Below, one piece after another: positions 1 to 11,564 of a stretch of DNA of 64,000 nt. Positions within the stretch are counted from its first letter, which is position 1. Each line of letters starts with the position of its first letter. Where the stretch lies: positions 121,598,499-121,662,498 of the forward strand of contig CM050446.2 of NCBI GenBank assembly GCA_027563935.2, read 5' to 3'. The position numbers and the translations under genes were made by a program. The stretch is from Costus lasius (lineage: Eukaryota; Streptophyta; Magnoliopsida; Zingiberales; Costaceae). The notes beneath the pieces were generated by a model, which ran no database searches, was not told the origin of the DNA, and saw only the letters and a list, made by a program, of their open reading frames with translations.

Positions 1-74
1 TCAACAAAAAACAATTAGCTAAATAATCCAATCCTATGCCGAACTAAGATTTGGGGTACTTGCTAAGAACTTAC

Positions 75-259
75 AGCTTCTGGTCATCATCGATCTCAAG
101 CTTCTTCTGGCACCCAGTCGTCGGATTCGCAATATTGAACTGCAACAAGCGCACACAAAAACAAAAACAAAAAAAAGAAAACGAAGATTAGGCATTCAAA
201 ACATGTCTAGAATCACAAAATCATTCTTAAAATTGTAATATTAAGGGAAACACCTTCAT
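75..259 (-). CDS. RPS6: 40S ribosomal protein eS6, first two exons (partial at left edge)
   Basis: This is the 5' part of the gene for eS6, a structural protein of the small ribosomal subunit and a target of TOR/S6-kinase signalling. Exon 1 contributes only ATG AAG (259-254) and stops at a GTGTTT donor. Exon 2 (139-75) follows a TTGTTGCAG acceptor and encodes [19 protein letters not shown] and then QK plus a split Leu codon at a GTAAGT donor (74). That is the near-invariant eS6 N-terminus. A first exon holding just the first codons is common in plant ribosomal-protein genes. The remaining exons lie beyond position 1. Everything from 74 to the window edge is intron 2. Identification is by the N-terminal motif only; about 23 of roughly 250 residues are visible. 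Confidence 0.9.
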
Positions 260-320
260 TTTGAATCTGAGGATCCCTAGGGGAAGGCCAGGAAGAAACG
301 GGAGCGCGAGCAAAACGCCG

Positions 321-372
321 CTTAGGGTTTTCTTCGAGAATTTTCGATCCGACTCTGACTGCTTATTATATA
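321..372 (-). promoter_or_regulatory. RPS6 core promoter: TATA box and telo-box
   Basis: On the minus strand a TATATAA box lies at 372-366, about 107 bases upstream of the start codon. A telo-box (AAAACCCTAAG, 331-321) lies about 35-50 bases downstream of it, close to the expected transcription start. Telo-boxes near the start site are a known hallmark of plant ribosomal-protein and translation genes. Their presence supports both the gene call and the chosen ATG. Confidence 0.7.
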
Positions 373-430
373 CGATACGGTGGACCGGAATTGACCGGTC
401 GGATTTGAGTTGACGATGAACCGATTCCAC

Positions 431-1041
431 AATTTGTGAGTATTTACATTGTGAAAAAATTTCGAACCTCAGCGCTGAAAAAGTTCACTTTTCCTCCTTT
501 TGTTTTTTTTTTCTTCTATGTTATAATTATAATTAAAATTTTGGCTAATTTTCAAAAGTTTACAGTAGACCTTCCAAATAACTTTATAATTTAAAATACA
601 TAATTTTTAAGATATTTTATGATCCCTAAAATTGCTAACTTTGATAAAAAATGTCTTAAATGATTTCTAAGTAAATCTTGAATGTTTTAAAAAAGTAAAA
701 AAACAAATATGTACATTAAAACATAAAATATTAGAAGAATGTTTATATGTAAACTTGTACTTTTTTCCCCTTTGATTTTCATATTTGTCGTGATATGAAA
801 TTTAGATTATCATATATATCCACAATAAAAGTATTTTCTTAAGACAATCCTTAAGTATGTTACATTCCTCGCTATTAAACCCTAGACTCCATTTAAACCA
901 TTCTTAATATACTACTGATAACCTACCTACACTAAACTCTCCTACGTACTAAATCGCCTCTTTCTATCTCCCTTACTAATTGTAATTTTAGACTATCTAA
1001 ACCCTACAAATCTTTCCAAACCCCAAGCACATATCCAAACC
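431..1041. other. AT-rich intergenic DNA
   Basis: Low-complexity AT-rich sequence upstream of the RPS6 promoter. No coding exon, RNA gene or clear repeat structure was recognised. Confidence 0.5.
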
Positions 1042-1417
1042 CCGTTTGGCCTAACTTCTGTTTCTAACTATTACTAGTTGAAGAAGTATTAGTTAAAAAG
1101 ATGATGGCTAAAGAAGTTTGAGAGTGTTTGGATGCACAGCTTATAGTTAGAATATTCTATTTATAATAAATAATTTTTATTAAAAAAATTACTAAGATAA
1201 AAATTATATGATTAAATTTGTAGTTAACTATAATTAAAATATTTATTAAAAATATTATGAGTTATACTATTAAAAAATTATTATTAAATATAAGAGTTAC
1301 TGAGCATAAGCAAGTGGGGGGGGGGGGGGGGGGGTGCCAGAGAAGCAGCTTCATCCTTGCTTCTCAGAGAAGTATCTATTTTGTAGGTTGAAACAGAGAA
1401 GCTAAAGGAACAAACAC
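1042..1417. mobile_element. Possible MITE (PIF/Harbinger-like ends)
   Basis: The left side reads CCCGTTTGGCCTAACTTCTG. The right side ends in GAGAAGCTAAAGGAACAAACACC, whose reverse complement begins GGTGTTTGTTCCTTTAGC. Both ends carry the GTTTGG/GTTTGTT core seen in Tourist-type MITEs, with an AT-rich centre. The inverted repeats are imperfect and no clean 3-bp target duplication could be fixed, so this is tentative. A 19-base G homopolymer sits inside the element. Confidence 0.35.
1316..1334. repeat. Poly(G) homopolymer, 19 bases
   Basis: Nineteen consecutive G residues. Such runs are prone to sequencing and assembly error, and the length should be treated as uncertain. Confidence 0.9.
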
Positions 1418-1624
1418 CTCGGTTTCTTGATTCTACTAGATGCAAAACCATAAACAGATCCAGAAGCTAAGCCAAACGGGCCTCAACCCCTCTGACCCAA
1501 CATTTGTGTTTGAGACTGGGCATATAACATCCCTAAAATACCCTACTTCTACTTTTGACACGTGGAGCAGCCCAAACTGGGCCACTGTCCATTATAGCAA
1601 TCAATCACTCTTTTTAGCCTCAAC

Positions 1625-3418
1625 TAGAGGTGGCCATGGGCCGGGCCCGGGCCGGCCCGGGCCCGGGCCCGCCTCGGCCCGCTTCCGGTCGGGCCGTGCC
1701 AGGCACGGCCCGGTTCAAGTCGTGCCGTGCCGGGCACGGCACGGCCGGAAAATTCTTGGGCCCGGCACGGCCCGCGGCCCGATTAACCGTGCCGGCCCAG
1801 GCACGGTTCGGTTGAACCGTAAGCACGGATCCGGCACGCGGGCCGGATCCGGCCGGCGGGCCAGGCACGGCCCGCGGGCTAATTTCGGCACGCGGGCCGA
1901 ATACGGCCCAACGGGCCAAATGAGGGGGTTCGGGCCGTGTTTGGCCCGGCCCGATTGTGGCCCATGGGCCAAAGTTGGCCCGCGGGCCGATTGTGGCCCA
2001 TGGGCCAAAGTTGGCCCGCGGGCCAAATTTAAAAAAAAATTTAATAAGTAAATTATTACTTAATTAAAATATATAAAATATGAAAAAATAAAAAAAAATT
2101 GAGAAATTGAGAATGTATATTGCACAAATTTTTGAACAAATGTTAAAATTTTATATATTTTAGACCGGACCCATTACAGGCTGCCTACGTACCTCACTCA
2201 AAGGAGGAATCAGGTCTACGTAGTTCTTTTTTTACAACTCTTTTTACAACTCTTTTTACAACTCTTTCTACAACTCTTTTACAACTTTTTTTATAATTAT
2301 TTATTACAACGTTTATCCATTGTTGCTTCCGCTTGCACTTCCAAGACTTCGTTCATCATCATCCGATGAAGTTGAATGACCACCTTTATCTTGAAGACGA
2401 TCTTCAGCATCTAGCCAATCTTTAAGACAAATACACATTTCCACGCTTTCTTCGTTCATTCGGCTTCGCTTCTCGTCCAGCACCCTGCCGCCTGCACTAA
2501 AACAAGACTCCGATGCTACAGTAGACACCGGAGGAGTGAGTAGATCACGTGCCATGGCAGAAACCACAGGATATGATTTTCCTTGTAATCTCCACCATGA
2601 TAAAATATCAAAATTATCTATTTGTTCTTCTGTGAGTAAAGATGTATGATTATTTTCTAAAAAAAATGTTAATTCATTAAAATTACTAGATCGACTTGTT
2701 GATGTTCCTTTTCTATTTAAGATTGAGCGTATTCTTCCTGTAATATTTTTACTACTAGTAGATACATTAGTTTGAGAGGATGTTGGATTCATTGTATTTC
2801 CAAATTTTAAATTATAAACATTATACATTTCATCTAATAAGGTAGAAACTTCATTTTTTTTCTCATCTACTCCTTCAAGTTCCATATTTTTATAATATTC
2901 ATCTAATAAAATATGAACACCTTCTAATTTTAATCTAGGATCCATAATTGAAGCTAAACAATATAAAGGAGATATATTTTTCCAATATTTTTTAAATTTT
3001 GTTTCCATTTTTAAAATTACTTGAAAAACATTTTCATCATGTCTATATTGAGAAAAAATTTCACTAATTAAAACTAAATGTTCTAAAATTAAACATGATG
3101 TAGGATAATAAACACCAGATAAATGAGTGCTAGCATTATAAAAAATTTCTAAAATATTTTGTAGTAACTTTGCTTTATCCCAATCATTTTCTTCGATATT
3201 TCCATCAGGCATTCTTTCATTATAAAATAATGTAAGAGGATCCTTAAATGGAAAACATGTTGTTAGCATATCATAAGTAGAATTCCATCGTGTTTTAATA
3301 TCAAGTTTAAATTTTTTATATGACAAACCATAAGATTTACATATTTGTCTAAAATCTTGATTTCTAGAAGTAGAAGAAGTAACAAATCTAACAGCATTTC
3401 TTAATTTAGTTACATGTT
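1625..3418 (-). mobile_element. 5'-truncated hAT (Ac/RICESLEEPER-like) DNA transposon
   Basis: The left end TAGAGGTGGCCATGGGCCGG looks like a hAT terminal repeat of the TAG(G/A)GRTGGC(C/A)A type also seen in three MITEs in this window. It is followed by a GC-rich subterminal repeat block (1630-2026) and, on the minus strand, by the C-terminal half of a hAT transposase. The other end is missing: at about 3419 the sequence changes abruptly into an LTR whose second copy starts near 6299. The N-terminal BED zinc finger and the 5' terminal repeat are therefore absent. The element cannot be autonomous. Confidence 0.75.
1630..2026. repeat. GC-rich palindromic subterminal repeats of the hAT element
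   Basis: Dense repeats of GGGCCCGGGCC, GTGCCGGGCACGGCAC and GGCCCGCGGGCC, many of them palindromic. Open frames exist on both strands here but encode only Gly/Pro/Arg/Ala-rich low-complexity sequence, so no protein is called. Such clusters near hAT ends are the usual transposase-binding subterminal repeats; that role is inferred from position. Confidence 0.7.
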
Positions 3419-3428
3419 CACGCTGCAC
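2313..3428 (-). pseudogene. hAT transposase, C-terminal fragment (RICESLEEPER/Ac family)
   Basis: An open frame of about 370 codons matches the C-terminal part of plant hAT transposases. Near its start it has KTRWNSTYDML, in the middle it has the catalytic-core region, and near the end it has LSWWRLQGKSYPVVS and PPVSTVASESCFSAGGRVLD, the hATC dimerisation domain. It ends in a low-complexity acidic tail. The first three or so codons of the open frame come from the adjoining LTR, so the apparent start is not the native one. About half of a usual 650-750 residue transposase is missing. No premature stop lies within the remaining part, which suggests a fairly recent truncation. Confidence 0.85.
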
Positions 3429-4901
3429 GCGTCCAGGCGGAGCCTGACAGCAGCACGAAATCGCTTAGTCAACGAGCAATTCCACTGATTTTGACCCCAA
3501 ATCAGAGAATATGCACGAGAGCTCGGCATCTTCTTCCCCGCATTCGTCGGACGCGGACCTGGGCGACAACATCGGCGGCAGAAGAAGCAGATGGCAAGCG
3601 GCAAGAGGCGTGGTCCGCACTAGCAGATAGGACTGGCAACGGGTCGGGTACCCGGGATTTTACCCTAAACCCGAACCCGAACCAGACCCAAACCCGGGTC
3701 GGGCATTTAAACGGGTACTCGCGGGTATCCGATTAATTAAAAAACTAAATTATTTATTATATAAAATATATTTTAAAAATTAGAATTAAAATAAATATAT
3801 TTATATAATAATTATTTATTATTATTTTTATACTTTTAATAGTAATAAATATTTATATAATAGTTATTTATTATTATTTATACTCTAATAATAAAAATTA
3901 ATATTTATATTTTCTTTATTGAAGTCGGGTATCGGGTACCCACGTCCCTAAACCCGAACCCGACCCGTTTAGCTAATCGGGTATTCGAACCCGCCATAAA
4001 CGGGTCGGGTTGGGTCGGGTACTCGTCGGGTTCGAGTGAAATTGCCACCCCTACGAGCAGAAGAATCGGGCAGGAGGCGGCGGCTGCAAACTGTTCCTAG
4101 AAGAAGCCGAGTCCATCGCTGGCGAAGAACTCGGAGATAGCGGGCAGATCCTCTCTTTAAAGCTGTCGACGGGAAACGAGGAGGGGGATCATCAGTGACC
4201 AACACCAGAACTGAGGGAGGTTATATGGTGTGATCGAAGCGAGCTTTCCGGAGTCTAGGGAGACGCCGACGAGGGTCTTTGTGTGCGTGTGAGCGTTTGT
4301 AACCGACGACGGGTGTGCCGTCGGCTTGGGAGGGGAAGAGAGGTCGGCTGCCAGGGGGTCGACGACGTGTAAGAAAGAGAGGTTGTGTAGCTATTTGAAG
4401 GTAAAATCGAAGCTTTCCTCTTTGTTCTAGTCTTCTTCCCTGCTTTCTGTGTTCCGTGCATTATTAGCGTTTTCAACAACATAGCCCGGTGGCAAGCGGC
4501 TGCCAGTCGGCGACGCGAGGCTGAGGGAGAGACGAGGGCGCCCTCTCCTTGCCGGCACGTCCTTCCTTCCCCGGCGGGAGACGCTTGGATGTAGGCGGCG
4601 TCGAGCGTGTGAAGGTTGAAGACGAAGACAGGTTTTCGGCTGTTCGGTTCGAGAACGCGAAGTAAGTCAACAATCAACGCAAATCGGGAGCGGCGAATTG
4701 GAAAGGTTGACGCGGGGGCCGACGTCAGCGTAACAAAATTCGTTTCAAATTTCTGCGAGCGGCGCACATTGTTTGATTTTGACTCGCGACGTGGATTTTG
4801 ACTTAGGTCAAAATCAATTTTAGGCATGAATTTGGGATGGAAACTAGGGATTTGGCACACAGTCCTAGATTCGTCGGAGAACGGTTCGTTGGGGCGTGAC
4901 A
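3419..4901 (+). repeat. Left (5') LTR of a gag-only LTR retrotransposon, truncated
   Basis: This stretch is repeated at 6363-7414. It ends GGGGCGTGACA and is followed immediately by a tRNA-Met primer-binding site, which fixes it as a 5' LTR. About 64 bases of its start, compared with the right copy, are missing where it meets the hAT fragment. A 426-bp hAT MITE (3628-4053) is inserted in it. Without the MITE it would be close in length to the right LTR. Confidence 0.8.
3628..4053. mobile_element. Non-autonomous hAT MITE with 8-bp target duplication
   Basis: The terminal repeats are TAGGACTGGCAA and, at the right, TTGCCACCCCTA (10 of 12 match as inverted repeats). They are flanked by ctagcaga (3620-3627) and cgagcaga (4054-4061), an 8-bp duplication with one mismatch. 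Both ends carry subterminal CGGGTCGGGTACCCG-type repeats around an AT-rich core. The right LTR at about 6570 lacks the insertion, which confirms the boundaries. Confidence 0.9.
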
Positions 4902-4903
4902 AT

Positions 4904-4914
4904 TGGTATCAGAG
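4904..4914 (+). other. Primer-binding site (tRNA-iMet) of the gag-only element
   Basis: TGGTATCAGAG lies two bases after the LTR end and matches the complement of the 3' end of plant initiator tRNA-Met, the standard LTR-retrotransposon primer. Confidence 0.85.
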
Positions 4915-5078
4915 GTAGGTTTACTATGTGCCCATAACCCATAGGTCTTTGTGCGGTCAACACGGCTGAGTCACCCGGAAAGTTGAAACTCGAGAGTAAG
5001 TTCCGGAAGATCGTGCACATAGTCAGAGGATCGTTAGAGGACATTTGGCCCCGACGTGACAAGGGTGTCAAAGCCAAG

Positions 5079-6297
5079 ATGACGGCAAAATTACCTGACA
5101 AGATGCTGAACCAAGCAGATCGCATAACACGGTTGGAGTAGGTGCTCAGCTTAACTAGTGACGGGGACAATGCGGTCGTTCCCCAAGCAGAGCATCTACA
5201 GCGGACAGTGGAGCAACAGCGGTTGCAGATCATCGCTCTTCAACAGACAGTGGAGAGTTTGATGGATTTGCCACAGCAAATGGCAGGGTTGCAGGCAGAG
5301 ATCATTGCGCTATGCATAGCCTTAGCGCAAGCACCACGAGCTGCACCGACAACGGAGCAGGCGGCTCCCAAGTCGAACGTGCGCATCCTAGAACCAGCGA
5401 CGTTCGGAAGGGTCCGATCGTTCAGAGAGGTGGAAAACTTTATTTGGGACATGTAGCAACTGTTCTCTACAAGCCATGTTCCAGAGGGAGAATAAGTGCA
5501 AGTGTGCATTGCGTAACTCACAGCCGACGCGAAACTCTGGTGGAGGACCAAAGTTAGCTCGACGTCAGGGGCTTTTAGTTGGCCATGGGAGACCTTCCGT
5601 GAGGAACTGCAGTGACAGTTTCTTCCCGGGAATTCGGCGGACCAGGTTCGTGGCAAGGTGGATCGGCTGAGGCACACTGATTCAATCCAGGAATACGTCA
5701 AGGCATTCTCCGCACTCATGTTGGAGTTACCGGATATGTCGGAGGCAGATAGATGATACTTTTTCCTCCGCACCCTTCAACCATGGGCGGAGACAGAGGT
5801 CCGACGACACTCACTGCAAGATTAGATGGCGGCTGCGACAATGGCCGAATCATTGGTGGATAATCGAACTTTCAGATCAGCACCACCAAGAAAATCAAGG
5901 TCACCACCAAAGCGTGGCTTCTCGCCGAAGGCTAGAACTCCAGAAAGGGGTAGATCCTTTCCCCAGCACGACAGGGGTTCGCCGAGATAACAAGAGCCAC
6001 ATCGGCCTGGTAGAAGGGCACATGTAGAACCAAAGCCACATGGGTGTTTCTTGTGCGGTGGTCCTCACTAGATGAAGGTTTGCCCAACCAGACAGAAGAT
6101 TATGGCAATGGTGCTACAGGAACCATCTGAGGAGGCTGAAGAGGACACCAAGGAGCAGAGAATTAGTGCAATATAGGTAACTTCGAACACTGCCACGGAG
6201 GTTCCGCAGTGTCGTATGGGGTTTATCGTGGTGATGGTTGCGAAAGAAACGCTCATGACTGACATCGAGGGCGATGTCCAAATTGGGTATGAGAGAA
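5079..6297 (+). pseudogene. Ty3/gypsy gag pseudogene, in frame with ten stop codons
   Basis: A single reading frame from ATG 5079 to the right LTR encodes a gypsy-type Gag. It has a coiled-coil-like N-terminus (LQRTVEQQRLQIIALQQTVE), the Retrotrans_gag core (AKLWWRTK, SIQEYVKAFSALMLELP), a basic Ser/Pro/Arg linker, and a zinc knuckle CFLCGGPH followed by a stop and KVCP (C-X2-C-X4-H-X4-C). In-frame stops begin at 5139, 5454, 5493, 5514, 5613, 5754, 5823, 5988, 6069 and 6174, with no frameshift. The right LTR begins soon after, so no protease, reverse transcriptase or integrase is present. It is dead, but was once a gag-only (TR-GAG-like) element. Confidence 0.8.
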
Positions 6298-6298
6298 T

Positions 6299-7414
6299 TA
6301 TTAGGCCCTCAAAACCTCGGGCTGGGCCAAACTCACCCAGGCTGGGCGATGGTCCAAGCCCACGCCGCACGGGTCCAGGCAGATCCCGGCAGTAGCACGA
6401 AATCGCTCTGTCAACAAGCGATTCCTCCGATTTTGACCCCAAATCAGAGAATATGTGCGAGAGCTCGACATCTTCTTCCCTGCATTTGTCGGACGCGGAC
6501 CTGGGCGACGACATCATCGGTGGAAGAAGCAGATGGCAAGCGGCAAGAGCCGTGGTCAGCACTGGTAGAAGAATCGGGCAGGGGGCGTGGTCGGCACTAG
6601 AAGAAGAATCGGGTAGGAGGCGGCGGCTTCAGACTATTCTTGGAAGAAGCCGAGTCCGTCGCTGGCGAAGAACTCGGAGACAGCGGGCGGATCCTCTCTT
6701 TAAAGCCATGGGAGACGAGGAGGGGATCATCAGCGACCAACACCAAAACTGAAGGAGGTTATAGGGTGTGATCGTTTCTAGCTTTCCGGCATCTAGGGAG
6801 ACGCCGACGAGGGTCTTTGTGTGCGTGTGAGCGTTTGTAACCGACGACGAGTGCGCCGTCGGCGAGGGAGGGGAAGAGGGGTCAGCGGCCAGGGGATCGA
6901 CGGTGAGTAAGAAAGAGAGGTTTTGTAGCTATTTGAAGGTAAAATCGAAGCTTTCCTCTCTATTCCAGTCTTCTTCCCTGCTTTCTGTGTTCCGCGCATT
7001 ATCAGCGTTTCTGACGACAGTTCCCGGCAGCAGGCTGCTGCCAGCCAACGACACGAGGCTGAGGGAGAGACAACGGGCGTCCTCTCCCTGCCGGCATGTC
7101 CTTCCTTCTCCGACGAGAGACGCTCGGACGCAGGCGACGGCGAGCGTGTGAAGGTTGAAGACGAAGATGGGTTTTCGGGCGTTCAATTCGAGAACGCGAA
7201 GCGAGTCAATAGTCAACGCAAATTGAGAGCGGCGGATTGGAGAGGCTGACGTCAGCGTAATGAACCGTTTCGAATTTCAGCGAGCGGCGCGCGTTGTTTG
7301 ATTTTGACTCGCGGCGTGGGTCAAAATCAATTTTGGGCGTGAATTTAGGACAAAAACTAGGGATTTGACACACAATCCTAGATTCATCAGAGAACTGTTC
7401 GTTGGGGCGTGACA
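6299..7414 (+). repeat. Right (3') LTR of the gag-only element
   Basis: This copy matches 3419-4901 without the MITE. It probably begins at TATTAGGCCCTC (TG mutated to TA, judged from the related solo LTR whose first bases are TGTTAGGCCCTG) and ends GGGGCGTGACA. It lies only about 390 bases from the SnRK2 stop codon. No target duplication can be checked because the left end of the element is lost. Confidence 0.75.
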
Positions 7415-7800
7415 CCTATTATTCATACTATATTAAGAGCTCTAACGCTTTAACTCTGCTTCGATGCAGAGTTTTAGACGAGAATTACTTCTCCTGATCA
7501 GCATTACCTGTGAGCTGAAATCAGAAATGTTCCATAGAAGCAACATCTATCTATAAGGAAAGTGCATGCGCAATATATACAGCAACTGGAAAGATATATC
7601 TAATGCAGGGCACAACATCAGCTTCAACGACAAAGCCTTGACTCAATAACAAATTGGTAAAAGTTCCTCTCAAAAGAAAAAAAAAAGAAAAAAAAAAAGA
7701 GGGCATATGAACCAGGAGCTTAATTTACAACACAATCACCGAAGTATCAGCAAATCTACACTCTCCCAGGTTGCTCAACCCCTCTGATAACTCCAAACAC
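7415..7800. other. 3' untranslated/flanking DNA of the SnRK2 gene
   Basis: AT-rich sequence between the LTR and the SnRK2 stop codon, with an A-rich run at 7674-7700. It most likely holds the 3' UTR and poly(A) site of the kinase gene. Nothing else was seen. Confidence 0.5.
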
Positions 7801-10800
7801 TCACAAAGCACATACAAAATCTCCGCTTGTTTCGATATCGTCAAGGTCCATGTCTGCATCGATCTCATCCAGGTCCACGCTGCCACCGCCGATGAACTGG
7901 CCATGACCTAGTCTAGTAACCTCACCTGGCTTCCGTGCCTCTTGAATTATAGCCATGACTTCTTCAATGCTTTGAGCTGGAGCAGCTGAGTCAGCGTTCT
8001 CTAGGTTACTTTGGCACCTATCTGTAAGCTCAATTGGTAGATTATTCTGGAACCAGGGGTGAGTTTTGATCTCTGGAACAGTAATTCTCTGCAGTAAGAG
8101 AAAACAAACAAGATATGATATTGGCAACACTCGATAGCAGTCATCGACATTGCAGCTAAAATGCCATTGGATTATGATGCTATTGTTTGTTGAAGCACTT
8201 GATTGTTCTCTTTTGGGCTGATTGCCAAAGCCTGCCTTTAGTTTACCCTATCAAATAAATTAGTTCAAATTGTTATAAATAACTAATATCGCATGGACTT
8301 TTTTTTTCTGAGTCAGGTAGCCAAGTAAAATGTTGACTACATGTGAGACACGTTGAGTCTGCATTTAATACAATTTAACTTCCTGAACTTAAACCTAACA
8401 AAAAGAAAACAGATTTCTTAGTCTGATTTAGTTAGGCTAGATTGAGTTGTATGGCAAAAATAATCCTTCGTAAATGTTGTTAGACGCAAGGTTATATTGT
8501 TAAATTTCGTTTTCTGTTCTTGTGTTGGGTAGGAAAGCAAGAATAGAGAGATGGAGGAATTAGGATAAGGAAATACCTGTTCAGGATTTGCTACAAAGAT
8601 CCTGGACAAAAGATGCCTACACTCCATTGAGACTCGAACATAGTCTGGTATAGAATACTGCACACTGAGTATGCGCTGCCAACATAAATGTTGTCTCTTG
8701 AGCAAACACGGAGAAAGCAATAAATGAATTATAAACAAAATATACAAGTATACAGTCCTCTACGTTTTCACACGGCCAAGCACTGCGACAGAAACTACTC
8801 AGTAAAGTATACAGCTTGTTTACTCTCATCTTTATCTATATATTAAAATTATCATTTTAGAAAAATTCTGCCCATGTTCGCAAATATTAGTTGCAATCAA
8901 AGTATAATTTTTGCCCTACCACAGCAGAAAACAAGAAAGTGTTTATTGATATGTGCAGCTCTTTTTTATATCAGATATAGCTAAAAATTATGATCACCTA
9001 TGAAGAAAATTATAGCCAAGGAAATGATAAATGGCGAGTAAGCGATACAAATTTATGAATGATCAAGGAACAAGTAGAACATCCTACTAGGCTTCCACCT
9101 AACAAAAACTGAAACAAAATTATCACAGTTTTTTGAGAAAAGAGATATTTTTCTTTCAACGTTAGCAATATACTAAAAATATGGCTTTCACCAGGCAAAA
9201 ACAAGTTATGTATAGTTTTGATTATATCACCGCCAAACATACGCTCATTTAAGATAAAGGAGCCTTCAATCATTGGCAATTAAAATATGATTACCCCAAG
9301 AGTCTTTCGGAAGTTCCTTGGATCCTCTGGGTCCTCAAAAGGATAAGCTCCAACCAACATGACATATAATGTTACTCCGCATGACCAAACATCTGCAATC
9401 TAATGCATGGTTTTGCAACCAGATAACTTGGTAAGGGATGCTTTCAGTAAAAAAAAAACGAAACTTGATAAAAGCACATTCATCTTTTTCAGAACAAGAG
9501 AATGAAGAAGAACAAATATAACTCACCTTGCCATCATATTCCCTTCTCGAAAGAACCTCAGGCGCAATGTAAGCTGGTGTGCCAACAGTTGATTTTGGTT
9601 GAGAATGCAAGACAGAGGACTGGAAGATCAGAATGAATATGCTAAGTTTGTACACTGATTTGAAAAATCTGTGCCCATTTTAGTAGTCATTTACCTTGGA
9701 ATATCCAAAATCACATATCTTAAGGCGAGGGGCTGTGCTGCCATCCAAAAGGGTGTTTTCAAGCTTGAGATCACGATGGCATATTTGCTGCAGCAAAGTA
9801 ATAAAAAACAGTTCATTACAGCATGCAACATGTTTGATCATAAATATAAAAAGTAGGATGACTTTTCTCTTATGCTTTTTATGACCAATTATTACCCAAT
9901 TTAACTGTTAGTAGAAATCCCCGATTATCCCCTACTTCTACTTCTCTTCTGACGCCCACTCTTTTTTTGTCATTCATTATGGATGTATGCAGAGCCGACA
10001 GGCATAATAAGGCTTGTACATCCTTGCACTTGCCTCCGCTGTCAAGGCTAATTTGGTTTGTATATAAGAGGGCATGATGATCATAATGTTTAAATTGGGT
10101 ATTACATAACTTCTTAAAGTTTTCAAACAGTAAAAATTAATTTTGGGACTAATGGTCGACTAATAGAATCTTTAACCCAACATAACAATGATTCACTAGT
10201 ATAGGAGAGACAAAGAAGGGAAAAAAAGGAAGAGAGTGCATACCATGGAGTGACAATAGCTTACTCCTGATATCAGCTGTTGAAAGAAAAATCTTGCCTG
10301 TCAAAGAAGGTTAGTGAGAATCTCATGATTAGAGTATAGCCTCAGTATAGCAGTAAATAATTTGCTAGTAATGATGACTCAATCAAATCCCAACCTCATC
10401 TTCGCTGAATCTTCCAGCATTGCATATCCTCTCGAAAAGCTCACCACCAGCAGCATACTCCATAACTATGGCCAGATGCGTAGGAGTTAACAAAACCTGA
10501 AATTAATTTCTTGTTTAATGATTTGAAGAAGACAAAATTCGTGAAAGAAAAGTGTGTTGACATCACAGTAGAAACGTTTAATCCACACACAAATTCAAAC
10601 AGATAGATTGAATTAGATTATATAAGATTGCAGTATCATTCACTTCTAGGTGGTAGTTCAGCAGTAGATGAGTTTAGAGGAAGGTTGTGAGCATTACATA
10701 GGCCTATCTCTTCCTCGCTCATTACCTATGCAGCAAAAAAATAGCAAGTACAAGTTTTTTAGAATAGTGGAATCTAGTGGGATCAATGTAACGAGTCAAA

Positions 10801-11564
10801 TAACCATCAATTTCATATGATCCTGCAAAAAGATAATTATCCAAGAAATTGATCTATCTAAATAGTAACATAGAATTAGAGAGGGATGAAGAGAACCATG
10901 GTGAACCAATACAACATAAAAAACTACTAATCCAATTTGGAACTAGCAATAAATTGCTAATGAAATATGATGGCAGGACCTGAATGAACATTGCAAAATA
11001 GCTTAATCAACTTAAGAGATACTGAAAAATCAAGCAAGCCAAGCCAGTCGTCACGAAATTCATCTTGATTGCTACAAAGAAATGTCATTCTGCTGGAAGC
11101 AGAAAGTTATACCTCCTTAAATCTAACTATATTTGGATGCTTCAAGGATCTGTGGTTCATGATTTCCCTCTGCACATGCTCATCAATCTGCAAAAGAAAT
11201 CAAACGGCTAATTCAGTATGAGGATCATCAACAATTTATGAAATTCCCGCTAGAATGAAAACGAAAACCAACAGAATTGAGAGCACAGGAACCAACTGGC
11301 GATGACATGGCCTCACTCTCAGAGGAGAAAAGAACAACCAATGAATGGCGAATCCAGCTAACACGTGGAATCGCATCAAAACTGATTCTTTTTTTTCGTT
11401 GGGAGGGGGAGAGAGAGAAAGCGGGGAAAGCAGAACGATGAGACCTTTTGCCCTCTCTCGATGAGCTTGACGGCAAAGAGCTCCTTAGTCCGCACATCTC
11501 TCACCAGCTTCGCGACGCCAAAGTTACCCGAACCAATGTCCCGCAACACCTCGTACCGCTCCAT
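7801..11564 (-). CDS. SnRK2 protein kinase, subclass II (SAPK1/SAPK2-like), nine exons
   Basis: Plant-specific Ser/Thr kinase of osmotic-stress and ABA signalling. Exons (minus): 11564-11445, 11187-11113, 10496-10395, 10297-10244, 9787-9695, 9619-9527, 9399-9295, 8675-8577, 8088-7801. All are GT-AG and in phase, giving 342 aa. The kinase domain has the P-loop GSGNFGVA (residues 11-18), Lys33, HRDLKLEN (Asp123 catalytic), DFG (143-145), and an activation loop with [19 protein letters not shown]. Its Ser158 matches OST1 Ser175. The C-terminus has the SnRK2 box ([13 protein letters not shown]) and an acidic tail ending SGDFVCAL. The short [13 protein letters not shown] start and this tail fit subclass II (rice SAPK1/2) better than subclass III. 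All catalytic residues are present, so it is probably active. Substrates and ABA response are inferred from the family. Confidence 0.93.

Noticed and set aside
1440..2051. 203-codon frame over the GC-rich hAT repeats
   Set aside because: The translation is low-complexity Gly/Pro/Arg/Ala from palindromic repeats, and equally long frames exist on the opposite strand.
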